64,000 nucleotides of DNA from positions 36,895 through 100,894 of the forward strand of contig JASANE010001425.1 of assembly GCA_030248225.1 (NCBI GenBank). Direction: 5' to 3'. The notes beneath the pieces are model-generated. The model saw nothing but the letters and a program-made list of their open reading frames with translations. It was not told where the DNA came from and did not search any database. This document shows positions 23,174 to 33,200 of the stretch, piece after piece. The position numbers and the translations under genes were made by a program. Position 1 is the stretch's first letter. Each line of letters begins with the position of its first letter. The stretch is from Trileptium ribeirensis. Its lineage: Eukaryota > Nematoda > Enoplea > Enoplida > Thoracostomopsidae.

Positions 23174-24313
23174 TTATGGCCTTTCGCGCCACTCCATATG
23201 CGGCTCGTTCAGCTTCCAAGCGTCAGTGGTGTTGAACGCGACGAGCCATGTTGGAATGTACATGTTATGGAGCGTATCGTGTCGCTGGCGGTGGTTGGCT
23301 AGTATTTTATTTAGCTCGACCGTCCAGGACGCTGCATCCTGATTGGCAGCAATCCAACGTGGGATAGCGAGCGCGATAACGATTGATGTTATCGGGGCTA
23401 TATTCCACAAAACCCCGAGATGGCGCTTAACCTTCTTGAATGCGGCGTTTGGGTTAGTCGCATGGAGCTGCTCCAGAGGCGCTTTCCAGTAGATGTAGTT
23501 GTAGCCGCCCAATACGATGATGCAATTGAGCTGAGGTGTTACAACGGAGTTGGCGGCCTGGATAAGTCAGGTCAAGTTGGAGTCCAGTCATCCGTTGATT
23601 TCCCATTTGTTATCGGCTGCCATTTCCAATAGCGGCAGGACCAGTGCATCTCCCAAAATGGCTACTCGAAGCCATCTTACATTGCCGGGGATGCGGTACT
23701 CGCGGATCTTTTCCAACAAGCGTCTCATGATGTTGTGGCAACGTCCGAGTGCTTCGTTATTTTGTAGTTGCTGATTGGAGCGACCGACACCCCAAAAAGC
23801 GTCCGTGGAAGCCTCGAGTAGATGCCGATCCTCGGCGATGTGGAGAACGTGGGCATACTCTGGGATGGCGAATTTGGTGAGCAATATCGGTCGCATGATA
23901 TGCTCCAGCAGGGGTTTGAGACGACCACTGGTGATATAGTCGATCAGTCCGTCTTTCAGCACTCGTGCTCTGGTCTTGATTTGGAGTGGCGTGTCGGTTG
24001 ATTGCAAGAGTTCACGCGCGGCACCATGATGTTCAAGTAGGGACAGCACCTGGACGTGATAGTGTTGCTCTACCGTATTGGTGAGGATGCCGTCGTTTCT
24101 GAACGGTGCCGACGCCTCATGCATATTCGAAAGTTCCGGCCAGTCGGTGCCATGCGAGAGGAATGTGGCATACGGTTTACTCAAGTGCACTCGGTAAACA
24201 GGTATCGTTGGCAGATGGAATAGGGCTGTCTCCGGCGGAGCGTACGGTCCGACCGCTGGTAATCGTCCGCCCGATTGGTCGTTGGCTGTGGTATTATTAT
24301 TGCTGGCGCTCAT
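23174..24313 (-). pseudogene. NADAR + SGNH-like accessory gene, copy a (one frameshift)
   Basis: An ATG-started frame (24313-23588, 241 residues) followed by a second frame (to 23174). Residues 50-205 read as a NADAR (YbiA-like, DUF1768) domain. They show TFLSHGTDWPELSN at the start, the conserved Glu in NTVEQHYHV (E82), then HIMRPILLTKF, the hallmark DAFWGVG (171-177) and ALGRCHNIMRRLLEKIRE (188-205). NADAR proteins act on ADP-ribose-type N-glycosidic bonds; some are reported to remove ADP-ribose from guanine. Directly after, RVAILGDAL (216-224) looks like block I of an SGNH hydrolase. The next frame carries CIIVLGGYN and VIALAIPRW...ELNKIL, resembling the later SGNH blocks. The catalytic Ser (GDS to GDA) and the final His appear replaced, so that domain may be non-catalytic. 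It lies 3' of pol. Family calls are from motif recognition only. Confidence 0.65.
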
Positions 24314-24652
24314 CTGCTAAAGGACCATAAATAAATGTGTTTTTTCAATTATTTAACCGACGCATCACGCGCATTATTCGTACTCGCCCCATTGAGATTC
24401 TATACCTTTCTCGCCTACTACACCTGCTTCTAGTTGATCCTGCCTATGTACTAATTTGGATTCCTATCATCTCCGGATAATCCTAAAATTAGTTTCTTCC
24501 CCCTTTCTGAAACAGCCGGAAAATTTTCGAAACCCCTCAAGTATCCTACAACTCATTGTCAGAATATTCATAATATTCTTCTCTTGGCGGCGGTCTTTCC
24601 ATGAGTCGCCGGATAACGTCCGCGATTTGGACGTTTTATTCCACCTAAGCGA

Positions 24653-25445
24653 TCAGCTCAGGATGGGATGCTGGTGCCACGACGGTTGGTTCCAACGTTG
24701 GCGGTCCTCCTCCTGGTTGAACGGTCCGACCGTATCCCAGGCCTCGGTTCCCATTAGAGACGCAGGCCACCGTGGCATAATTACACTGCGTAATGCCTGG
24801 CGGTCGTTGGTGAGTTTCGTTTTCCTGTTACGAAACTGCCGTCCCCAGTCATGGCCGGTATAATTGTCGGCGTCCCAATGAGGAGCAGGAGACGCGACAT
24901 GGATGGCTGCGTCTTCCCGAGCACGCGAGTCCAGCACTCTCAAATGGCGCTTGATGCGCTTAAAGTATGAGCGAAAAGTAACGCGAGAACGCCTTCCGGG
25001 GTTCCAACCACTCGTCTTCGTAGCCGCCCAGTGCGAAGATGCAGTCCGTTTGGGGCGTTAATAGCGCGTTGCCCAATGTAGCAGTTCCACCGTGTTTAGC
25101 GTCGGGTAGGTGAAGACGAGCCAATTGTGTTCGTCGGACACCTCGAGGAGCGGCGGTGCCTGCTCGTCGCCGACGATAATCACCCGTGGCCATCGAACGA
25201 AGCCGTCCCGATTGAACGCACGGATTTCCTCGAGTAGTCTACCCGTAACGTTGTGACAAACTGTTCGATGGCTGCAGCATTGGGCCGGTGGTATGGCAGT
25301 GGTCCAGAAATCGTCCATCGAGTCCCTAAGGAGTTGCCGGCTGCCGGGTTTCTCCAGTTTCTCGGCGTACTCGTTGATGCTGAATTTGGCCAGTAGGATT
25401 GGCCGCATTAGGTGGGACCTGTACGACATGTGCATCCGCGTCGTA
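24653..25445 (-). pseudogene. NADAR + SGNH-like accessory gene, copy b (broken)
   Basis: A second, more decayed copy upstream of copy a. It starts inside the NADAR domain (HLMRPILLAKFSINEYAEKL, about 25420-25361), with DDFW and GRLLEEIRAF further on. It then shows the same block order as copy a: VRWPRVIIVGDEQAPPLLEV, FTYPTLNTVELLHW, CIFALGGYEDEW (another frame), KRHLRVLD and IMPRW (a third frame). At least two frameshifts separate these frames. The N-terminal half of the NADAR domain is missing, because a deletion fuses it directly to the integrase relic near 25430. The shared block order proves a tandem duplication of the accessory gene. Confidence 0.6.
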
Positions 25446-26170
25446 TTCTCCGAGCAACCTAGGATAAAATCCATGCATTAGCAAAATGGTGGATATTTTG
25501 TGGCTGTGTGTACCGAAGAATTATAGGCCATTATACAAAAGGGTAAGGACACATCCCATGAATGGTGATCGTCTTGCGGCACACTTACTTGTAATAGATA
25601 CAGTAATGTCCTATTAAATCTTTCAATCTCACCATTTGCTTGAGGGTGGTAAGCTAGACTCATATGCCGAAATATCTGCATTTCTTGGTACAGCTCTTCG
25701 AACATGTGCGCGGTAAAAGCACCTCCTCTATCAGAATACAACTCCCTGGGAGCTTCGTACCTATTGACTACCTCATATAACAATATGTGGGCGGCTGCAT
25801 GAGCATCCCGGTGTCTTGTTGGTACTGCAATTACGAATTTCGTAAATTGATATATGAAGGCAATAACATAACGATTACCTGCCTGCGACCTAACTTGAAT
25901 GTCAAGTATGTCTACGAATACACGATACATTGGTTGATTTGCCATCGGAACCCTGCCCAATCCGGTAGTTATCCTAGGAATTGGTTCCTTCGTGGATTGG
26001 CATAGGATGCATCGTCCGATCCATTGTTGTGCGTGTTCGGACATACCTTTCCAGTAATAAAATTGTTTTAATTTTGCTAATAGCCGATCCCGGCCTGGAT
26101 GTCCTCCGTACAAGGTATTATGTTCATGTTTGAGTAATTGCTGTGCTAGTGTGATTGGGACGCACGACTT
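25430..26170 (-). pseudogene. Outer element: integrase core
   Basis: A Ty3/gypsy integrase. The zinc-binding HHCC domain is at about 26000-26150 (GGHPGRDRLLAKLKQFYYW ... CILCQ). The catalytic core keeps all three acidic residues in FVDIL, LYSDRGGAF and NGEIERFN, spaced as DD35E. The frame breaks at 25478, just after YNSSVHTATKYPPF; a shifted frame shows integrase-like residues for about 15 more codons, and then NADAR sequence begins. The C-terminal domain and any extension like the inner element's are therefore deleted. It is closely similar to the inner integrase but clearly diverged. Confidence 0.85.
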
Positions 26171-26267
26171 TTAATTTATGTCCTTTGGTTGTAATGGGAG
26201 CATGTACAATATCTTGATGTCCACGGCTAGCTCAAAATTATGTGATTTCTATTCTTAGTGCGCCTAA

Positions 26268-26906
26268 CTAGGCCTTAGGCCGTGTTTTGTTATATAGATA
26301 CCACCAAATTGGACCGAATTCTGGATCGTTTCGCTGGATATATGTTAAGAGTCGGACTAGATTAAAATCTGGGAGATCCGAAAAGAATGGTGAATATATG
26401 TGTTCGTGAGTATCTTGGGCGTCCTCGATCCTGACGGTTGGTAATATTTCGGTTTCATAGTGCATCATTAATTTCATGAGCCTATAAAATTCCTGTTCTG
26501 TCGGTAGTGTGGTTGCTCTTAAGTCCTATGTTTCTGATTCGGTGCGAAACGGTCTTTTAGGGCCTCGAGCCTGAGGTCTGCCTACAGGACCCGAGAGAGT
26601 TGTTGTACGCACCGACATTACTGTTGTTTCTCCCGGATCCATCCTAATTGGGATAGCTCTTAGCGTGGCTGTTTGCTGTGTCAGCGTTGCTGGGGGTACT
26701 GTAGATACTTGCGTGTCGGCAACTAGTTGCGATGGGATTGCTTCCGGATTGGGCTGGCCTGGGGGAGCTATTGGGCTTCCTGTTATAGGGGATGGCGCGC
26801 CAGTACCGAGCGGAGCCACAGTTCGTACTGGGTATAGTAAGTGGGATTGGTTCCATGCGCTGCACACTGGTGGGCGAGGTCCTGTGGGTCGTCCTCGACC
26901 CATCAT
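26268..26906 (-). pseudogene. Outer element: Pro-rich RNase H-integrase spacer
   Basis: A Pro/Thr-rich stretch (26526-26906) is followed by a conserved segment with HIYSPFFSDL and LTYIQRNDPEFGPIWWYLYNKT (26268-26477). The inner element has the same arrangement: a Pro-rich insert, then HIYLPHFQQY and YIQRRDKQFGPIWWYLHTR. A long spacer before the integrase zinc finger is thus a shared feature of this lineage. At least one frame break lies near 26500. Confidence 0.7.
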
Positions 26907-27470
26907 TAATATTTCGTGTCTCCTTGTTCCTCGCTTATGGATGGTTCGTATCTAGAATCTCGTGACAACGCATCGGCATTGCCATTTTCTTTACCCGGTC
27001 TATATTGTATTTCGAATCCCCCTAATTCTAACAATAACTCACTGCGCCACTGGAATGAACGCGAGTTCCTGGGTGGCTTGTCAAACTGGGCTTTGAGCGG
27101 CTTGTGATCAGTTTCGACATGAAATTTGTGCCCTACTAGATAATGCCTAAAGTGTAGCGCTGCCCATCTAATCGCGAGAGCTTCGGCCTGCATTGTGGGA
27201 TATCGGGTATGATAATCTAGTAGAGCCTTACTTGCATATGCAATGGGCTTGAGGCCTTGTTTGGTTTTCTGCGATAGCACTGCGCCCATTGCGTATCCTG
27301 AAGCGTCTGTTTGTAAGATGAACGGCTGTGTGAAATCGGGGTGTACTAATACGGGTTCATCTAGTAGCGCTTGTTTTAATTTTTTAAATACTTCTTCACA
27401 TCTAGGTGTCCATTTAAATTCTGTGTCTTTGCGCTTTAATTCATTCAGTGGCTCGCATATATCTGAGTAG
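26906..27470 (-). pseudogene. Outer element: RNase H
   Basis: The frame 27289-26906 opens with MGAVLSQKTKQGLKPIAYAS. It continues through the RNase H catalytic region (AEALAIRWAALHFRHYL) and HVETDHKPLKA, and closes with the typical NADALSRD. The upstream DASGYA aspartate lies around 27300 in the same direction. Apart from its broken neighbours, this is one of the best preserved parts of the outer pol. Confidence 0.85.
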
Positions 27471-28140
27471 TTTGGTATAAATTTGTGATAATATCATACT
27501 AGTCCCAGGAAACTCTGAAGCTGCTTTAACGTGTCCGGGCGTTTAAATTCTTCAATTGCTATTGCCTTTTCTGGATCTGGTTTGACGCTTTCTGGGCTAA
27601 TTATGTGTCCTAAATACTATAGACTGCCTCGATCGAAGTGACATTTTGATGGTTTCAGCTTTATATTTGCTTTACGAAAACGGTCGAAAACCCTGATTAG
27701 GTCCGACAGAATGTTAGTGAGAATACTAATATGTCATCTGTGTAGATTAAGTATTTTCCCACTCGAGCCCTTTAAAATTATAGACAGGCAACGTTGGAAA
27801 GCCCCTGGGGCGACTTTAATCCAAACGGTATTTCATATTGCGGTTTGTGTTCATATTGCCCATGAACTGCTACGAAGGATGTCTTATCTTTTGTTTCTGG
27901 GTCGAGTTCTAACTGCCAGACGCCCTTATTTAGATCTAAACTGGACTTTAGTTTGGTATTACGAAGTCATCCCAAAATATCATCTACTCTAGGTAATGGG
28001 TATGCATCTTGCTGTGCCACACACAGAGTCGGACTGAACCATCACTCTTAGTTACATACACTAACGGTGATCCCAAGGTGAGCTTGATGGCGATATCATT
28101 CCCGCATCTAGCATACTGTTTAGTTCTTCCCTGAGCAGTT
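27471..28140 (-). pseudogene. Outer element: reverse transcriptase, broken
   Basis: The gypsy RT can be followed in several frames on the minus strand: the entry segment after 28140, the substrate region near 27900-28000, and a Y-T-D-D catalytic box near 27735-27745. Premature stops and indels break it repeatedly (for example around 27490 and 27620-27720). It aligns in order with the inner RT. Not functional. Confidence 0.75.
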
Positions 28141-29165
28141 CATGTAAGGAGTGTGCTAGTCGATACGGCTTGCTTAATTGGCTTAGCATCTCGGGTCTCT
28201 ATGCGCTGCCTATGTTCAGTGTAGCGCCGTATGTCGAAATCATGCGTGCTGAAGACGTCTGTATTTTCAGCGATCGCGGTATTCAGTTGTTTTAGCTCAA
28301 ACGGGGACAGTAAGGTCTTGTCCAAGTCAATCTTGGTTAAGACTGTTTGAGCTCTCTCATGGTCAATCGTCCTTTTTCCTGCCTCTATATGTTGGAGGAT
28401 TCTTTCGGGGTGCGCTGTGATGTTATTTAATTGCTTGGCTGGCTTGTGCTCCTCGTGCCGGATCAAATTTTTGTTTGTGTCTTTCATTAATTGTACGGTA
28501 GGATTAATCAATGTTTCGATATGACCTATTGTTTGTCCGGCGTAGATAGTGACCGGTGTGTTTCCGAAGTTAATTACTGCGATGGGTATGGTTCTTTGGC
28601 TCCTAGACACTAGTGCGTGTGCCATTGCGATATCGACCATTGCTGGTGCGGGCACGATTAGTGCCGGTCCTACACCTGTTTCAGCTATTTCAGGGATTGC
28701 ATTAATAAATGTTTCGGTGTTTGGTTCTATGGTAATAAGCTTGCGACACATTACTGCGATTAGTGGTGGGTCGTAACATTCCAAACCTGCAAAAGGTATC
28801 TTAGCCTCTTTCTCATCTACGGTCATTTCTAAGCAACGTACTTTAAAATTTATAATGCATTTTGGCAATTGAGACATAAAATTTGTTCGTATAATTCAGT
28901 GATAACGTGCTGTTTTGGTGACGAAGGAATTCCGTTTGTACCTTTATGGACCCGATCGACAAAATGACGCTAATACTGCCGCCTAGTGCTAATTCCTGTT
29001 TGGTGGCAGATACTATCCTAGTAGAGTCGTCAGGGCGCGGTTGGAGACCGAACTTATTAACCAGCTATTGCGATACGATGGAAACGTTTGCACCGGTATC
29101 TATTAATGTAAATACCAGTGTGCGGTATACAAAAGCATTGATGACCAAGGGTGCATCCATGTGAT
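28140..29165 (-). pseudogene. Outer element: protease and protease-RT linker
   Basis: The aspartic protease active site is in the frame ending at 29065 (VFTLIDTGANVSIVSQ, about 29065-29112), a D-T-G of the retroviral type with one active-site Asp per subunit. The linker at 28140-28877 (245 residues) contains FINAIPEIAETG and YAGQTIGHIETL and ends at DAKPIKQ, just before RT. The same motifs flank the inner protease. The frame shifts at the linker-RT junction, as it does in the inner element, but in the other direction. Confidence 0.8.
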
Positions 29166-29498
29166 GTATTGCGTTGACCTGTCGGTGGTAGGCGACTGTG
29201 CGATGTCCCCTACGTTGGGATCTCTCAGATACAGCGAATAGTTCAGTGGGCACTACCAGGACGATGCTTTCGTCCTCGCTGGTAGCGTTTATTCGAGCTG
29301 AGCGACGGGGACTCAGCGTTCGTAATTCGAGATGCACCGTTGGTCGAGGCGTGTTTGCAGTGCCATACTCATTGTCAGTCTTGATATTCAATTTGAGTCG
29401 CATTGGCTCCGCCCGACCATATGGTCGTTGCTGCCACCAGCGCTGTAGGCACCCTTTTATGCATTTAGGACAGAAACCAGCTTTCTTCCTAAAGTAAA
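29166..29498 (-). pseudogene. Outer element: env-protease connecting region
   Basis: Between the env anchor and protease lies a basic stretch containing PRRSARINATSEDESIVLVV and SERSQRRGHRTVAYHRQVNAI. It lines up with the inner element's RRSNRLLTSRNSSEEELVFI segment, and an unaligned Cys/Trp-rich stretch (FCPKCIKGCLQRWW) precedes it. This continuity shows that env and protease belong to one reading unit in both elements. Confidence 0.6.
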
Positions 29499-30286
29499 TT
29501 ATGGCCCTATGCCAACAACTATCAGCACAATGAGCATCCATAGATAAGGAGCTACTCCAGTGGTAGTGATATATGGGAAGTCGATTACCTTCTTCAACTG
29601 CTCGTCTGCTATTTGCCGGACTTGCAAATTTGTCGCTTTGGCATGTTCCAATGAGCTCCAAGCAATCGGTTTATGGGGTATATCCGGAAAGTCGTGGACG
29701 GTGATGATAGGTCCAATGTGAACTGTGACTTCTTGCGCGTCTAATGTGCTAGCCAGCATAAGTGGCCCGACCACGAGCTGGGTATAGTTATTATCCGAAA
29801 GCCACAAAACCCCATTATCAGCGATCTTACTTGTTTGTCCTCGGGTCACGTGGCTAAGATGTATCTTCTTGAAAACGACGGCTTTGCGTTCAGCGGTTTG
29901 GATTAGAACCCCTTGTGCGGTAGTGTTGACGTCGGTATGGTTGGCCATTGGCCCGACCAATGCGCTGTTCTTGCAGAGTTAACGAGCCTCATCTTTAGCG
30001 TCCTCGCCCATGATGATCCAGTCCAAACAACGTGATGTATGGTCCGTTGCCAGTGCGTGAATCTCGCAGAACGCAATGCCTGGTCGCGTGTTACATGAGT
30101 GTAATTTCAGCACTTCGTAACGTGCTCGTTCTACCCGCGTACAGTAATCAGGCAATGGTAATTTCATGTGAGCGCTACGCTCTGGGACATTCCAACCAAC
30201 GTTGTAAATTAGGGTCGGACGTCGTCCGACGTAACTAAGGGAACCCGCAGTATAAATGCAAATTTAAATGATCCTAGATCGATATA
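29499..30286 (-). pseudogene. Outer element: env-like protein, C-terminal half
   Basis: The minus-strand frames give the membrane-proximal half of the env-like protein. YNVGWNVP is near 30200. The next frame (30167-29979) has LPLPDYCTRVERARYEVL and RPGIAFCEIHALATDHTSRCLDWIIMGE. The following frame (29960-29499) has NGVLWLSDNNYTQLVVG and ends in a hydrophobic anchor (APYLWMLIVLIVVGIG). The same motifs occur in the same order in the inner element's env. Coding similarity runs without a gap to 30286, where the inner LTR starts, so the N-terminal half and gag have been displaced. Two frame breaks are visible. Confidence 0.75.
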
Positions 30287-33200
30287 TGTAATAACGGTGA
30301 CGCAGCTGCATGGCGCAACTTCCTAACACCATGCCCATACGACCCCGGCTATCATAACCTCAAGGGCGGACCCTAAGTTTCTATTTTCGCCACTTTCCTT
30401 GGTCAGACCCAAGAAGTTACGGAGCTTAGCAGGCCGCAGGCGCGCTTCACGGGGTGTGTTCGGACCCCGCCCGATTGGTTGCGCACGTGTCTAGTATCCT
30501 GGTATGATCACTGAGGTCCCCCAGGGAGGTTGACACCGAAACCTGCTCACAGGTCATAATGTCAAACCAATATTCCCTGTCCTAGTCTAATGGAAGTTGT
30601 TTTGTCTAGCGAGATTTAAAGTGAAAACGCGTGATATTTTAGGTTTCCTAGGTAAATTTTGAGTTCCACGGAGTTTATTCCTGGTCGAACACTTTGTCTG
30701 TTGTAGCCATGTGGCCCCCACAGGGTTCCGACATACCCTGAGAGTTTACCGTCGGGGTATCTATTTTGTAATGTGGTAATTTGACCGTATTAATGTCTAG
30801 TGATAAAGTTTTCCTAGTAAATTTTATCCTTCGTGTGAGCGTGACTGTGAAGTCAGTAAATTTGCTAAGTAATTTGGTGGACCATTCTCGCCGTAGTACC
30901 ATTACACAAACAGTTCAGTCTTGGTGGCGGACCGCTCGTGTCAGGGCTTGGCGTATTTGCTCCGCAATCCGTGGCACGAAGGGTCGGCCTGTCCAATTGG
31001 ACGTCCTTATCACGCTAAGAATCCAATAACACGGGACACGCCACGTAATTTTCAAGAGTTTATTCAAAGTCATGTACAGTGTCGGTTAACAAAGGGCATT
31101 TAGTTAGATACGCACATAAATACAAACTACGGTAGTACTAATCTGCCCGTCCGAACATCTGTCCCCTTGTTCAGCAATGCGAAGGAGAAAGGGGGTGGCG
31201 CAAGCGAAGTCGTTCCCGGTGGAACCGGGCCAGAATCTATAACCGAGGCGTTCCACATCGAACGTTAACTAAATCAGCCGTCGCTCGGGTCATGCGTTCT
31301 GGCGTGCTTCGAAATTCGCTCTCAATAGCGCGCAGCGGCGCTCGTAATTCGAGAACTAGGCGGGGGAGGGGCGGTGACAGGGCACGAGTCCGGGTGCGGG
31401 GAATGCATAAGTCCACCGTACAAAATAAAACTCGATCACTGGATAAGAAAAAGGAAATCAAGTATAGTACACATCATTACATTGTCAGAGCAATCGATTA
31501 TTTACAATAGTCAACGAGCACGGGCTACTATTTTTGGTTCAACCGACGAGTCTCCTACATCGCGGTCGGATGTCAAAATGCTGTCCGAGTGCATTACCTA
31601 TCCTGCAAATGCTGCCGAGCGTCCCTAACAAGTCACTCCTTTCATTCCATCCTGAGGCCAGGTTCTTTGTTAATCCTGCATTCGCCGTTGTCTCAACAAC
31701 CTGAATAGTCCAGCCGGGAGTTCGACTATCCTAAGTCCTAATAGTCTATAACCGGTATGCCGGTGGTGACGCGGTTGCTTTCGGTGGCGGAGTATTGCAC
31801 TACGTTGTATCGACCGGGGGCAGAGTTTTGATCACTTTTGGAAGGGACGCCCCGGGATAATATTCCGACCGCCTAAATAGAAAAAGACACGAGCAATGGT
31901 TATCCCTGGCGAGTGTCTAGGCGACCGAGGCCGCATTTTTAACTGTCTTGACGAATTGTCGTGCCCGTCCTACGGTTAGGACTCGTTTCGCCTGGGGCGA
32001 GTGGGTACTTTTCTTTTGGGGTTGTTTTGGTCGGTGCCTTTCTTTCCTTGTCTTGCTTTCGGTTCCTTTCGTTGCTTTTGTTTCTGTGGCTCGTTTTATT
32101 TCTGCTGTTTCCGTTGTTCCTGTTGTTTCTTTTGGTTTTGTCGTCCTCTCACTATCGATTATCCTATTGCCTTATTTCACTGTACACATCGAAATTGTAC
32201 AGTGTCTCAACTGCACTGTCGAAATTGTGCAGTTGAGTTATCACTAAAATTTTAATGAATTTCCTCAGAACTCGATAGTCGAGTGGTTAATACTGACAGA
32301 CCTGCAGCGGACTTGAATCCTCCGTGCAGGATCGAATCTTAGCAAGGGAAAATGAAAAAGGAGAGAGAGAAACGACAAAAATCGAGGCAAGGGCATACAT
32401 AGTACATAGCCTAACGGGCAACCAGGGATAAAATGTAAAAATGCTTAAACTCAGCGATCAAGTCGCTCCAAAAAGAAAAACGGGTTTTGCACTTACTCGG
32501 TTTGGGGTCAAAACGAATCGCGAGAGGTCGCAATTCTTTCTTCATTGAAACAAGGATGTTGTAGTCCATTTTCTCGATTTAAGGGCGGGGCACGGTGCCG
32601 GGCTTTTGGAAGCGGGCACAGTGGTGGATTGTAATCACTAACCATGCGGTCGGTTCGCTTTGGTACGAGAAATTTTTTCTACTTACTATTGCCGGGCCTA
32701 ACCGCGTCTGCGTACTATGGTGAACGTTAGTGAACTTAATAATTGAGCCAAGACGACACGATTTCGACGCGCGCCTGGTGGAGTAATATCTTTCACAAAC
32801 GCCGAGTAAACTTAATCATGAGGGGTTGTGGAGGATTCGTGGTGTCGGTAATTAATCCTTAGATAATGCAGGCGATAACCGTCAAGCTAAGGAGCAAATC
32901 GGATGCTGGCAAAATCGTACAAAGATTGTGAAAAGTTTGCTCCTTCTGGAGTGCCAATACCTTAGGCTCAAGCTGAAATCACTTAGAACTTGCTTTGTCT
33001 TTTCATATTTCCCAAATTTTCTTAACTCAACTGACAAAATAAATTTTAGGGCTTTCTAAAGCCCGACGGAGGCTAATCCTCCGTCCCTAACTGCGAAATC
33101 AGTCCGAGCTCAAGCAGCGGCATGAGCATCGAACGGTCCACTAAGCTGTAATTTGGAAAACCATAACTCCAATCAAAGAGAAACAAGCAAATCCCTATGG

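Noticed and set aside
30287..30470. Words in the LTR left end (GGTGACG, CCCATACGA, AGAAGTTA, GAGCTTAGCAGG) recall 5S rRNA.
   Set aside because: Spacing and order do not match a 5S gene and the internal promoter boxes are not complete, so I do not call a 5S-derived LTR.
32270..32340. A-box-like TAGTCGAGTGG and B-box-like GGATCGAATCT 53 bp apart in all LTR copies, like a tRNA promoter.
   Set aside because: No acceptor stem forms, the B box has mismatches and decays further in B and C, and the A-box region is better explained by the ACTCGA/TCGAGT hairpin.
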